A stretch of DNA of 64,000 nucleotides, taken from the NCBI RefSeq assembly GCF_003336755.1, contig NZ_QMDI01000005.1:1-64000 (forward strand), read 5' to 3'. Position 1 is the first letter of the stretch. Each line of letters starts with the position of its first letter. The notes under the pieces were generated by a model. That model did not search any database. It worked only from the letters and a program-made list of their open reading frames with translations, and was not told the origin of the DNA. Both the position numbers and the translations under genes were made by a program. Positions 15,748 through 24,675 of this stretch are shown piece after piece. This stretch comes from Elioraea thermophila (ex Habib et al. 2022) (GTDB lineage: Bacteria; Pseudomonadota; Alphaproteobacteria; Acetobacterales; Acetobacteraceae).

Positions 15748-17694
15748 TCAGCCGCCGGGCGCCGTCCGCTCCACCGCCTCGCCGCCCTCGCGCGCGAACT
15801 CCGGCACCAGCGCGGCGAGCACGGAGAGTGCGGCCGCTTCCCGCCCCGCCCGCGCCGCCGTCGCCGCCTCGTCGATCGCGCGCGCGACGATGGCGAGATC
15901 GACCGTGCGCGGGGCGGCCATCAGCAGACCGGGCAGCCCGAGCTCGATCAGCCGTTCGCGGCCGTGGAACAGCTCCTCGTGCAGCTTCTCGCCCGGCCTC
16001 AGCCCGGTGTAGCGGATCTCGACGTCGATCTCGGGGCGAAGCCCGGCGAGGCGGATCATGCGCCGAGCAAGATCGACGATCTTCACCGGCTTGCCCATGT
16101 CGAGCACGAAGATGCCGCCCTGCCGCGCCGACTCGGGGATCGCCTCGTCCTTCACCCGCACCACGGTGGCAGCAAGGACCAGCCCGACCGCCTCCTGCAC
16201 CGTCATGAAGTAGCGCTGCATGTCGGGGTGGGTGACGGTGAGCGGGCCCCCGCGCTCGAGCTGGCGGCGGAACAGCGGCACCACCGACCCGGTCGAGCCG
16301 AGCACGTTGCCGAAGCGGACGGTGACGAAGCGCGTGCCCTGGCCATCCGCGCGCGCCTTCAGGTCGAGCGCCTGGCAGTACATCTCGGCGAGCCGCTTCG
16401 TCGCCCCCATCACCGAGGTCGGGTTCACCGCCTTGTCGGTGGAGATCAGCACCATCGCCACCGCGCCGTAGAGGCGAGCGGCATCGGCGACGATGCGGGT
16501 GCCCAGCGCGTTGGTGAGAATGCCCTCGCCCGGGTTCGCTTCGACGATCGGCACGTGCTTCAGCGCGGCGGCGTGGAAGACGAGCTCGGGGCGGTGGCGC
16601 GCGAACAGGGCGAGGATCCGCTCGCGGTCGCGGATGTCGGCGATGACGGCGACGCGCGGCACCTCGGGCGCGGTCTCGGCGAGTTCGAGATCGATCGCGT
16701 AGAGGGCGAACTCGCTGTTCTCGGCGAGCACGAGTTCGGCCGGGCCGAGGGCGGCGATCTGGCGCGAGAGCTCGGCGCCGATCGTGCCGCCCGCGCCGGT
16801 GACCAGCACGCGCCGGCCCTGGATCAGCCGCGCCATCGCCTCGCGATCGAGCGGGCGCTGCGGGCGATCGAGCAGGTCCTCGATGGCGACGGGCTTGAGT
16901 TCGATCCGTGCCGGCTCGCCGCGGGCGGCGGGGCGGAGATCCGTCAGCCGCGGCATCACCGCGACCGAGACCCCAGCCGCCTCGGCGACATCGAGCAGGC
17001 GCTCGAGACGTTCGCCCGCGATCTCGCGCCCGGTGACCACGATCTGCTTCGGGCTTTTCCCCTTGCGCGCGAGCTTGCGCAGCGCGTGCGCGATGTCGTC
17101 CACCGTGCCCTCGACGCGCACGCCATGCATCAGCCGCCCCGACTGCTGCGGGTCGTCGGTGACGAGGCCGACGACGCGGTAACGCGGTGCGGCCTCACGG
17201 GCGATGGCGCGCAGGAAGAGATCGGCCCCGTCGCCGCCGCCGGCGAGCAGCACGGGGGTCGCCCCTTCGCCGTCGCCGTGCCGGTCGGCCGCCGCGCGCC
17301 AGGCACCGCGGGCGCCGAGCAGCAGCGCGGACACGACGAGGGCATGAATGACCGGCAGGAGCGGCGTGAAACCCGCGAGGTGACCGACCCCGCCGAGCAC
17401 GAGCCCGAACAGCACGGCGCAGAGGGAGGCCGTGCCGATCACGCGCAACAGATCGCCGAGCCCGAGATAGCGCCAGGACACGCGCGGGATGCGCGCCGCG
17501 AGGAAGGCAACCGCGCAGAGAGCGGCGAAGGCCCACGCCTCCAGGGCGGTCTCGCCCCAGCTGCGGCCGGCGAGGCCGGCCGGCGACGCAAGGCCGAGGG
17601 CGAGCGGCCAGGATAGGGCGGCGGCCAGCGCGTCGGCGGCCAGCACCGCGCGGGAGCGCGAGAAGCGCGAGAGCAGACGGTCGGTCGCCGCCAT
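15748..17694 (-). CDS. UDP-sugar 4,6-dehydratase, PglF/WbpM/CapD type
   Basis: The 648-residue protein has four N-terminal transmembrane segments (about 15-130), a first nucleotide-binding-like domain and a C-terminal Rossmann SDR domain. The NAD-binding motif GAGGTIG is at 300-306. The active-site region STDKAVNPTSVMGATK is at 418-433 with Met429 and Lys433 in the SxxxMxxxK-like arrangement of inverting or retaining 4,6-dehydratases. It probably makes a UDP-4-keto-6-deoxy-HexNAc for the lipid-linked saccharide started by the WecA-like enzyme 74 nt downstream. It is divergent from the glycosyltransferase gene at 17814. Confidence 0.88.
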   Translation of the reverse strand: MAATDRLLSRFSRSRAVLAADALAAALSWPLALGLASPAGLAGRSWGETALEAWAFAALCAVAFLAARIPRVSWRYLGLGDLLRVIGTASLCAVLFGLVLGGVGHLAGFTPLLPVIHALVVSALLLGARGAWRAAADRHGDGEGATPVLLAGGGDGADLFLRAIAREAAPRYRVVGLVTDDPQQSGRLMHGVRVEGTVDDIAHALRKLARKGKSPKQIVVTGREIAGERLERLLDVAEAAGVSVAVMPRLTDLRPAARGEPARIELKPVAIEDLLDRPQRPLDREAMARLIQGRRVLVTGAGGTIGAELSRQIAALGPAELVLAENSEFALYAIDLELAETAPEVPRVAVIADIRDRERILALFARHRPELVFHAAALKHVPIVEANPGEGILTNALGTRIVADAARLYGAVAMVLISTDKAVNPTSVMGATKRLAEMYCQALDLKARADGQGTRFVTVRFGNVLGSTGSVVPLFRRQLERGGPLTVTHPDMQRYFMTVQEAVGLVLAATVVRVKDEAIPESARQGGIFVLDMGKPVKIVDLARRMIRLAGLRPEIDVEIRYTGLRPGEKLHEELFHGRERLIELGLPGLLMAAPRTVDLAIVARAIDEAATAARAGREAAALSVLAALVPEFAREGGEAVERTAPGG

Positions 17695-17779
17695 GTCCGC
17701 CCCTTATCAGCGAACGCGGTCGAAGGGAACCGCCGGGCGTGTGGGGAGTGCTTCCGCTGCAACTCGGTCGGGGCTAGGA

Positions 17780-17795
17780 GCGGGGCTCGCCCCGC
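17780..17795 (+). other. Small GC hairpin ahead of the glycosyltransferase gene
   Basis: A 6-bp inverted repeat (GCGGGG/CCCCGC, 4-nt loop) sits 18 nt before the start at 17814 within the 119-nt divergent spacer. It may fold in the 5' UTR and modulate initiation; no Shine-Dalgarno sequence is evident downstream of it. Confidence 0.25.
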
Positions 17796-17813
17796 CACCG
17801 GGATCGCTCTCCC

Positions 17814-19010
17814 ATGCCGTGCCGCCTCCTCTTCCTCGCCCACCGCATCCCCTATCCGCCGGACAAGGGCGAGAAGATCCGCGCCTGGCACATGCTCGAT
17901 CATGTCGCGAAACGATACGTCGTCGATCTCGGCTGCCTGGTCGACGATCCGCGCGACCTCGCTCACCTGCCCCGGCTCGGCCAGATCTGCGCCGAAGTGC
18001 AGGCCTTCGCAGTCGGTGGCAGCGTGCGCGGCGCGCTGCGCGCGCTGCTGCGGGCCCGCCCGGGCGTGCCGCTGTCGCAAGGCTGGTTCCACCACCCCAA
18101 GCTCGCCGCCTGGGTCGAGGCGGGGCTGCGCCAACGCCGCTGGGATGCCGCCCTCGTCTACTCCTCCTCGATGGCGCCCTACCTGATGGGGGATGCCAGG
18201 CTGTTCCGCGTGCTCGACATGGTCGATGTCGACTCGACCAAATGGGCGGCGTACGCGGCGGGTGCGCGCGGCGTGATGCGCCGCGTGTGGCAGCGCGAGG
18301 CGCGCACCCTCCTGGCGCTGGAGCGGCGCGCGGCGGCGACGTTCGAGCGAACCCTGTTCGTCTCCGAACAAGAGGCACGGCACTTTCTCGACCTTTGCCC
18401 GGAGGCGGCTGGACGGGTCGATTGGGTGGAGAACGGGGTCGATCTCGCCCGCTTCGACCCGACGGTTCCGCAGCCCAATCCGTTTCCCCAAGGCACGCTG
18501 CCGATCGTCTTCACCGGCACGATGAACTATCGTCCGAATGTCGAGGCAGTCGTGTGGTTCGCCGAACAGGTGCTGCCGCGGATCAGAGCACGGTTTCCGG
18601 CAGCGGGCTTCTGGATCGTCGGCGCCAACCCCGCCCCGCCGGTGCGTGCGCTCGCGCGGCTGCCCGGCGTGTCCGTCACCGGCTCAGTGCCGGATGTGCG
18701 TCCGTTCCTCGCCCATGCGGCAGCCGCCGTCGCCCCCCTCTTCATCGCGCGCGGCATCCAGAACAAGGTGCTGGAGGCGATGGCAATGGCGCGACCGGTC
18801 GTCGCCTCGCCGCAGGCCTTCGAGGGCGTGCGCGCGGTGCCCGGCCGGGACCTGCTGGTCGCCGAGGGCGTCGAGCCGACGCTTCAGGCCGTCTGCGCCG
18901 TGCTGGAGGGGCGGCATCCGGGGCTCGGCGAGCGGGCACGGGCGGCCGTGCGCGAGGGCCACGACTGGAGCGCGACCCTCGCCCGGCTCGACTCCCTCCT
19001 GCCGGTCTGA
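17814..19010 (+). CDS. GT4 glycosyltransferase, exosortase/PEP-CTERM-associated type
   Basis: The 398-residue GT-B fold protein begins LLFLAHRIPYPPDKGEKIRA, a start typical of the sugar transferase family found with exosortase-A/PEP-CTERM exopolysaccharide systems. The C-terminal nucleotide-sugar half has FTGTMNYRPNVEAVVWF and the GIQNKVLEAMAMARPVVAS loop that holds the donor-binding acidic region. It probably adds a sugar to the lipid-linked saccharide of this locus. No exosortase (EpsH) or PEP-CTERM protein gene is in the window, so the association is by family only. It is divergent from the 4,6-dehydratase gene and converges on the rhodanese gene after 11 nt. Confidence 0.75.
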   Translation: MPCRLLFLAHRIPYPPDKGEKIRAWHMLDHVAKRYVVDLGCLVDDPRDLAHLPRLGQICAEVQAFAVGGSVRGALRALLRARPGVPLSQGWFHHPKLAAWVEAGLRQRRWDAALVYSSSMAPYLMGDARLFRVLDMVDVDSTKWAAYAAGARGVMRRVWQREARTLLALERRAAATFERTLFVSEQEARHFLDLCPEAAGRVDWVENGVDLARFDPTVPQPNPFPQGTLPIVFTGTMNYRPNVEAVVWFAEQVLPRIRARFPAAGFWIVGANPAPPVRALARLPGVSVTGSVPDVRPFLAHAAAAVAPLFIARGIQNKVLEAMAMARPVVASPQAFEGVRAVPGRDLLVAEGVEPTLQAVCAVLEGRHPGLGERARAAVREGHDWSATLARLDSLLPV

Positions 19011-19021
19011 TCCCTGGAGGC

Positions 19022-19888
19022 TCAGGCGGCCTCGGCGTAGGGAAGAAGGCCCGGTGCGCCCTCCTCGATCGGGCACGCCGGATCGCGGGACCATTCGTTC
19101 CAGGAACCGAAGTAGATCCGCACGTCCTTCACGCCCGCCTCCTTCAGCGCGAGGAAGGTGTTGGAGGCACGCGCCCCCTTGAAGCAGTAGAGGGAGACGG
19201 GCGTGTCGGGCGTGATGCCGACGGTGGCGAGCTCGGCGCGGATCTCGGCCGGGGCCTTGAACATCGGCCCGGCTGCGGTGGGCTTCATGAAGCGGTACCA
19301 CTCGATCCATCGCGCGCCCGGGATCCGGCCCTTGCGCGGGCAGAAATCCTTGCCGTAGGGCGAGGAGGACTCGCCGATCCACTCGTCGACGTCGCGCACG
19401 TCGAGGATCGCGACGTCGGGCCGGCCAAGGGCATCGAGCATGTCCTCCTTGGTCGCCATGATCGACGCCGGTTCGGCGCCGAGCGGAAAGGTCGCGGCGG
19501 CGCGCAGCGTCGGCTCCGTCGTCACCGGCAGTCCGGCCGCCGTCCATGCGGCGAGCCCGCCGTGCAGCACCGCGACCTTGGGATAGCCGAGCCAGGTGAG
19601 CAGGTAGTAGCCGCGGCAGGACCGACCGAAGCCCGTGTTCATCGACTGCTCGTAGAGCACCGCCGTCTCCGCCCCCGACAGGCCGGCGGAGGCGAAGGCC
19701 TGGGCGAAAGTGCCGCGCAGCTTCGCCAACCCTTCCGCATCCGACGTGGCGAGGTAGGTGAAGATCTCAGGCAGGTTCACCGCCCCCGGAATGTGGCCGG
19801 CCGCGAAGGCCTCCGGCGCGCGGGTGTCGATCGGCACCGCGTCCGGCATCGCCGCCAGCTCGGCGGGTGAAATCAGCGTCTTGACCAT
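19022..19888 (-). CDS. Sulfurtransferase with two rhodanese domains
   Basis: The 288-residue protein has tandem rhodanese domains. The N-terminal one (about 5-120) lacks the active-site cysteine loop. The C-terminal one has YCFKGARAS with catalytic Cys235, followed by a FGSWNEW motif typical of thiosulfate or 3-mercaptopyruvate sulfurtransferases. It would transfer sulfane sulfur to thiol acceptors or cyanide. A GGGAGACGGAG ribosome-binding site supports the start. It is the last gene of the minus-strand run with an acyl-CoA-dehydrogenase-like enzyme, an OsmC-like protein and a sulfonate-type ABC transporter, which suggests handling of sulfur released from an imported compound. Confidence 0.88.
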   Translation of the reverse strand: MVKTLISPAELAAMPDAVPIDTRAPEAFAAGHIPGAVNLPEIFTYLATSDAEGLAKLRGTFAQAFASAGLSGAETAVLYEQSMNTGFGRSCRGYYLLTWLGYPKVAVLHGGLAAWTAAGLPVTTEPTLRAAATFPLGAEPASIMATKEDMLDALGRPDVAILDVRDVDEWIGESSSPYGKDFCPRKGRIPGARWIEWYRFMKPTAAGPMFKAPAEIRAELATVGITPDTPVSLYCFKGARASNTFLALKEAGVKDVRIYFGSWNEWSRDPACPIEEGAPGLLPYAEAA

Positions 19889-19962
19889 CTCCGTCTCCCT
19901 CGTTCGTTGGGTGACGGGCGTTCCTCCTCAACGTCGACGCACGGCGGCGAACCGCCAGGGCG

Positions 19963-21093
19963 TCACTGTGGCCTCTGCACGCCTGGACCGTCGTCGAGGT
20001 CGTGCAGCATCTTGCGCAGCTGCTTCGTCGCCGGGGTGACGATGGCGACGAACTGCGCCTCGCGCAGCCGCCGCTGCGGGCGGGCGGAGGCGAGATAGCC
20101 CCGCGCGCCGGCATGCAGCATGGCGGCCTGCGCCGCCTTCAGCGTGGCCTCGCCGGCGGCGAGCCGCAGCGCGATCACCCGCCGCCAGTGGCCGGGCGAG
20201 GGGTCGAACGGATCCTCCGCCAGCGCCTGCGCCTCACGCGCGAAGGCCGCGCATTCCGCCTCCAGAGCATCCGGCTGCACCTCGAGGAAGCGGTTGACGT
20301 GACCAAGGGCCGGTTCGACCTCGCGCATGATGGCGATGCAGTCGCGGATCAGCCCCAAGGCCATGCCGGACTGCAGCAGGACGAAGCCCGCCCGGATGCG
20401 GGAGAGGTAGCCGTCGATCGGGTCGGCGAGCACGTTCCGGTAAGGGATCGGTGCCTCCTTGAAGCGCACCGCGTAGGTCGCGGTGCCTTCGAGCGCGATG
20501 AAGGGCCCGGCACGCTTGATCTCCACCCCCGGGGCGCCGCATTCGGCGAGGAAGAAGACCTTGCTGCCGTCGTCGACGCACTCCGCGATGGTGCCGAACA
20601 CGTGCCCCTCGCCCAAGTTCGACACCCACGGCAGGGTCCCGTCGACGATGAACCCGTCGCCGGCACGGCGCGCCTTCAGTCGCAGCCGCTCGATGCCGAA
20701 GAAGGCCTTCATCGGGTTGGAGAGCCCCGTGCCGCCGAGAAGGCGCGCCGCGGCGGCGGGCTCGAGCCAGGCCTCGCGCGCGGCGGCGTTCGGGCTGTTG
20801 CGCACGTACCAGATCAGCGCCGACTGGCACCAGGCAAGGAACCCCGTCGAGAGGCACACCTCGCTCACCCGCGCGATGACATCGACCTGGCTGGAGAGGT
20901 CGGCGGCGGCAACGGGACGGAAACCGCCCACCGCACCGAGCCGGCGCAGGAACGGTTCGGGATAGAGACCATCGCGGTCGATGCGTACCGCGAGGGGGGC
21001 GAGTTCGGTGTCGGCAAGCGCCGAGACGGTCGCGCCGAGCTCCGGGGTGGCGGGCTTGGGCGCGGCGGCATCGCTCAGGGTGATGGTCTGCAT
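19963..21093 (-). CDS. Acyl-CoA dehydrogenase-fold flavoenzyme (SfnB/DszC-like)
   Basis: The product has 376 residues from the ATG at 21093, chosen because AAGGAGAG precedes it at ideal distance; a longer open frame has no such signal. The sequence follows the acyl-CoA dehydrogenase layout: an N-terminal helical domain, a beta domain with DGFIVDGTLPWVSNLG, and a C-terminal helical domain. The catalytic glutamate is not obvious, and the family includes flavin-dependent monooxygenases such as DszC and SfnB that act on sulfur compounds. Its operon position next to a sulfonate-type transporter, OsmC and rhodanese genes favours an oxygenase or desulfurisation role over beta-oxidation. The substrate is unknown. 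Confidence 0.7.
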   Translation of the reverse strand: MQTITLSDAAAPKPATPELGATVSALADTELAPLAVRIDRDGLYPEPFLRRLGAVGGFRPVAAADLSSQVDVIARVSEVCLSTGFLAWCQSALIWYVRNSPNAAAREAWLEPAAAARLLGGTGLSNPMKAFFGIERLRLKARRAGDGFIVDGTLPWVSNLGEGHVFGTIAECVDDGSKVFFLAECGAPGVEIKRAGPFIALEGTATYAVRFKEAPIPYRNVLADPIDGYLSRIRAGFVLLQSGMALGLIRDCIAIMREVEPALGHVNRFLEVQPDALEAECAAFAREAQALAEDPFDPSPGHWRRVIALRLAAGEATLKAAQAAMLHAGARGYLASARPQRRLREAQFVAIVTPATKQLRKMLHDLDDGPGVQRPQ

Positions 21094-21148
21094 CGTTCGC
21101 TCTCCTTGATCCGATCTCGCAATGGACTCGCCGCCGCGCCCCGACGGC

Positions 21149-21745
21149 TCACTTCGGCGCGACGGTGAGGTTGACGGGCCTGAGGAAGGTGTTGGCGACG
21201 GGCGACCACTTGGTGACATGCGCGATCAGTGCGGCGACCTCCTCCGGTGGGGCATCGCACTCCATGTCCACTTTCACGCGCACGTCGGTGAAGCCGACCG
21301 GCTTGTCGGAGGTGTCGCCCGTGCCCCAGACGGCGGTGATGTTGAGGTCGCCCTCGAGTTCGAGTTCGAGCTTGCGCACGGTCCAGCCCTTGTGCACGGC
21401 GTTGGCGTGCAGCCCGACCGCAAGGCACGAGCCGAGGGCGGCGAGCGTGGCCTCGGACGGATTGGGGGCGGTATCGTCGCCGAGGAGTTGCGGGGGTTCG
21501 TCGACGATGTAGGGGGGAAGCGAGCGGATGTAGTTGGCGTGGCGGAACTTCCCTTCCGCCACCGTGCGGCACTTCAGGGTCTTGATCGCCTTCGGGTTCG
21601 CCTTGCCGGACTCGATCAGCTTCAGCAGCCCCTCGCGGTCGATCGGCGTCAGGCAGCCGGAAGCGGCGGGCGCCGCCGACGGGGCAGGCGCATCGCCCGG
21701 GCTCAGGCAGGAGGGGAGGATCGCCGGCGGGGTCGTTTCGTTCAT
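21149..21745 (-). CDS. OsmC-family protein
   Basis: The 198-residue protein has an OsmC fold after a variable, Pro/Ala-rich N-terminal 30 residues. The peroxidatic-type cysteine is Cys107 in AALGSCLAVGLHANA. The partner position near the C-terminus reads WSPVANTFLRPV, with Ser181 where organic hydroperoxide reductases have the second cysteine. It therefore cannot form the usual Cys-Cys pair and is probably not a classical Ohr/OsmC peroxidase. OsmC-like proteins without that pair are common beside sulfur-compound uptake genes. It sits 24 nt after the permease gene and 55 nt before the flavoenzyme gene. Confidence 0.82.
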   Translation of the reverse strand: MNETTPPAILPSCLSPGDAPAPSAAPAASGCLTPIDREGLLKLIESGKANPKAIKTLKCRTVAEGKFRHANYIRSLPPYIVDEPPQLLGDDTAPNPSEATLAALGSCLAVGLHANAVHKGWTVRKLELELEGDLNITAVWGTGDTSDKPVGFTDVRVKVDMECDAPPEEVAALIAHVTKWSPVANTFLRPVNLTVAPK

Positions 21746-21769
21746 GGTTCGTTGCTCCGTGGTTGGCGC

Positions 21770-22588
21770 TCAGGGTTCGCGGATCCAGGAGGCGCGCGCC
21801 TGCGCCTCCTGACAGAGGAGATCGAGGGCGAAGCCGATCAGTCCGATCAGCAGCACGGTGGCGGCGAGGCGGTCGTATTCGAGCGTGTCGCGGGCGTCGT
21901 TGATCGCGTAGCCGAGCCCGGAGGTGACGCCGAGGAACTCGGCCGGCACCAGCACCACCCACGCGATGCCGACGGCAAGGCGGATCCCTGTCAGCACGTC
22001 GGGCAGGATCGCGGGCAGGATGACGAACCAGAGGAGATGCGGCGGGCGTGCCCCGAGATTGCGCGACATGCGAAGCCACGCCGGATTGATGCGGCGGTAG
22101 CCGGCGGCGGTGGCGAACAGCACCGGCCAGACGGCGGCGACCGCGATCAGGAAGATGATCGCCTCGTCCCAGCTGCGGAAGGCGAGCACCGCGATCGGCA
22201 TCCAGGCGAGCGGGCTCACCATGCGCAGGATCTGGAACGGCAGGTTGGTCGCGGTGCGGACGGAGGGCGAGGCGCCGATCAGGATGCCGACCGGCACGCC
22301 GATCGCGATCGCGATGGCGAGGCCGTGGAGGATGCGGTTCAAGGAGGGAGCCGTCATCGCCCAGGCCTCGCCGCTCGCGAGCATCAGCCAGAAGCGGGCG
22401 AAGGTCGGGCCCGGGGCGAAGTCGGCGAAGGCCGAAGTGCGCGGGTTGGCCGCCACCGCCGCCGCGCCCAGCCACCAGGCGAGCCCGATCACCCCGAGCC
22501 CGGCGGCGATCAGGACGACCCGCATCGCCCCGCGACGGAGCGCGAGCGGTGCGGGGCGCGCGGCGGCAGGAAGGGCGAGCGCGGTCAC
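21770..22588 (-). CDS. ABC transporter permease, sulfonate/nitrate/taurine type
   Basis: The 272-residue membrane protein starts at a GTG (22588) whose bases overlap the upstream stop codon (GTGA). It has about six transmembrane segments and the BPD_transp_1 EAA-like cytoplasmic loop (YRRINPAWLRMSRNLGA followed by PPHLLWFVILPAILPDVLTG). It resembles SsuC, TauC and NrtB permeases. With the ATPase and binding protein encoded upstream it would form an importer. The start is well supported by translational coupling. Confidence 0.9.
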   Translation of the reverse strand: MTALALPAAARPAPLALRRGAMRVVLIAAGLGVIGLAWWLGAAAVAANPRTSAFADFAPGPTFARFWLMLASGEAWAMTAPSLNRILHGLAIAIAIGVPVGILIGASPSVRTATNLPFQILRMVSPLAWMPIAVLAFRSWDEAIIFLIAVAAVWPVLFATAAGYRRINPAWLRMSRNLGARPPHLLWFVILPAILPDVLTGIRLAVGIAWVVLVPAEFLGVTSGLGYAINDARDTLEYDRLAATVLLIGLIGFALDLLCQEAQARASWIREP

Positions 22589-23817
22589 AGCGCGAGCACC
22601 TCCTGGCGAACGAAGGGGTCGGGGCGTGACACGCCGGCGTCGTTGATCCAGTCCGGGAAGCGATCGAGAGCGCGCCGGACGGGCCCGTAAGCGACGAGGT
22701 CGCGCGCGACGAAGGCAGGATCGAGGGTGGCGAGGAAGCCCGCATCGCCGCCGACCACGGTATCCTTCAGCAATGTCACCATCAGTTCGGTGGCGGACGG
22801 ATAGGGCCAGGGCTGGAAGTCGATCCGCCCCGCCTGCCAGTCGGCGTGCTTGATCGCGCCCGAACTGCGATAGGCGGGCTCGTCGTAAGCAAGCATCGCG
22901 CGCTCGACGACATCGGCGGGAACCGGCAGGTACCCCTCGCCGTCGCGCGACAACAGGCGCGCCACCTCGCGCTTGTTCTGCGAAGCGTAGATGGCGCCGC
23001 GCACGACGGCGGTGACGACGCGATCGGTCCAATCCGGGTCGTCGGTGAGGCGGTTCTCGCGCACGCAGGCGACACAGCACGGATGGTGCTTCCAGATGTC
23101 GCCGGTGAAGCGCAGCATGCGCCCGCCGGCGCGGAGTTCGCCGAGCGCGTTGAACGGTTCGGCGACGATGTAGGCGTCGAGCTTGCCGGCGGCGAGCGCG
23201 GGCGGCATGTCGGGTGGGGGCATGATCTGCAGGTTGCACTCGTCCGGGCCGAGTGCCGCTCCTTGCGGTTTGATCACAGCGCGCACGCCCGCCGCACGCA
23301 GCGCGTACTGCAGCACGATGTTGTGCATCGAGTACCAGAAGGGCACCGCGACCTGCTTGCCGGCGAAGTCGCGGAAGGAGGCGATGCCCGAGTTGCGACC
23401 GACCACGATGCCTGAGCCGTTGGTGTGCGCCCAGGCGACGATCTTCACCGGGAAGCCGTTGCCGTAGCGCATCCAGATCGGGATCGGCATCAGGAAGTGG
23501 ACGAGGTTCACCCGGTCGGCGGCGAAGGATTCGACGAGGGGGGCCCAGCCGCGCATCAGAACGGGCCGTTCCGCCTCGAGCCCCGCTTCGCGGAAGAAGC
23601 CCTTGGCGTAGGCGACGAGGAGGGCGGTGGCGTCGGTGATCGGGATGTAGCCGATGCGCACCACGCGATCGGACGCGCGTGCCTGGCGCGCGCCGGCGGC
23701 GAGCGCGGCCGCCACGCCGCCGGCGGTGATCGCCTCGAGGAAGCCGCGCCGGGGCAGTGCCACGTAGTCGGAGGCGTACAGGGTGGCCCAGGGGCGGGGC
23801 AGGCGCGGCTCAGGCAT
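22585..23817 (-). CDS. ABC transporter substrate-binding protein, NrtA/SsuA-like, Tat-exported
   Basis: The 410-residue protein starts at ATG 23817, overlapping the ATPase gene end by 8 bp. A twin-arginine signal (RRGFLEA at 23-29) and hydrophobic stretch end near AGARQARA, so it is probably exported folded by the Tat system. The mature part starts VVRIGYIPITDATALLVAYA, typical of the CmpA/NrtA-like periplasmic binding family (NMT1/THI5-like). Tat export is common in this family. The ligand could be a sulfonate, taurine, nitrate or a related anion. Gene context favours a sulfur compound, but the sequence alone does not decide. Confidence 0.85.
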   Translation of the reverse strand: MPEPRLPRPWATLYASDYVALPRRGFLEAITAGGVAAALAAGARQARASDRVVRIGYIPITDATALLVAYAKGFFREAGLEAERPVLMRGWAPLVESFAADRVNLVHFLMPIPIWMRYGNGFPVKIVAWAHTNGSGIVVGRNSGIASFRDFAGKQVAVPFWYSMHNIVLQYALRAAGVRAVIKPQGAALGPDECNLQIMPPPDMPPALAAGKLDAYIVAEPFNALGELRAGGRMLRFTGDIWKHHPCCVACVRENRLTDDPDWTDRVVTAVVRGAIYASQNKREVARLLSRDGEGYLPVPADVVERAMLAYDEPAYRSSGAIKHADWQAGRIDFQPWPYPSATELMVTLLKDTVVGGDAGFLATLDPAFVARDLVAYGPVRRALDRFPDWINDAGVSRPDPFVRQEVLAL

Positions 23818-24652
23818 GGGAGAAGCTCCGTTCGACGGGGACGGGACGGACGGACGGGGTGGGGGGCGAAGCCTCGGTCGCGGCCTCGGGCGGGGCGAGA
23901 TCGCCGGCGAGGGCGGCATACAGACGGGCGCGCGCCTCGGCGAAGCGGGGATCGAGCGGGGAACGATCCGCCGGCAGATCGAAGGTGAGATCGGCGACGA
24001 TGCGGCCCGGCTCGCCCGCCAGCACGACCGCGCGGTCGCACAGCGCGACCGCTTCCGCGATGTCGTGCGTGACGAGGATGAGGGTGAGGCCGAGCCGTTC
24101 GGCGATCGCGCGCACGTCGCGCTGCAGGGCGGCACGGGTCAGCGCATCGAGGGCGGAGAAGGGCTCGTCGAGCATCAGGAGGTCGGGCTCGACGGCGAGG
24201 GCGCGGGCGAGGGCCACGCGCTGCTGCTGCCCCCCCGAAAGGTCCTGGGCGTTGCGGTCGGCGAAGGCCGACAGCCCGACGAGGTCGAGCAAGGCGGCGA
24301 TCTTCTCCTTTCTGCCCTCGCGGCGGCCGAGGAAGGAGAGGCCGAGGCCTACGTTGCGCGCGGCCGTGAGCCAGGGCAGCAGGCAGGGCTCCTGGAACAT
24401 CACCACGCGCGAGGGGTCGGGGCCGGTGACGCGCCGGCCGTCGATGTGAATGGCCCCGAGGGTTGGGGTGGCGAGACCGGCGATGAGGTGCAGGAGGGTG
24501 GACTTGCCGCAGCCGGAGCGGCCGATCAGGGCGACGCGGCTGCCGGGGGCGATCTCGAGCGAGACGTCGGCGAGCACGGGGCCGGAGCCGCGCCGGTAGC
24601 GGTGCGACAGGGCGTCGATCTGGACGTGGGCGCCTCTGCCGCGTCGGGTCAT
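23810..24652 (-). CDS. ABC transporter ATP-binding protein, sulfonate/nitrate type
   Basis: All ATPase motifs are present: Walker A GRSGCGKST, Q-loop MFQEP, signature LSGGQQQR, Walker B LLMLDEP and the switch THD. It is an SsuB/TauB/NrtD-type cytoplasmic subunit that drives the adjacent permease. The start at 24652 (MTRRGRGAHVQIDAL) gives 280 residues. An in-frame ATG at 24688 adds 12 arginine-rich residues and cannot be excluded; neither has a strong ribosome-binding site. It is the first gene of the operon, transcribed away from the TetR gene across a 220-nt control region. Confidence 0.9.
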   Translation of the reverse strand: MTRRGRGAHVQIDALSHRYRRGSGPVLADVSLEIAPGSRVALIGRSGCGKSTLLHLIAGLATPTLGAIHIDGRRVTGPDPSRVVMFQEPCLLPWLTAARNVGLGLSFLGRREGRKEKIAALLDLVGLSAFADRNAQDLSGGQQQRVALARALAVEPDLLMLDEPFSALDALTRAALQRDVRAIAERLGLTLILVTHDIAEAVALCDRAVVLAGEPGRIVADLTFDLPADRSPLDPRFAEARARLYAALAGDLAPPEAATEASPPTPSVRPVPVERSFSHA

Positions 24653-24675
24653 GGTGTGGCGCCTGCGACGCCTGG

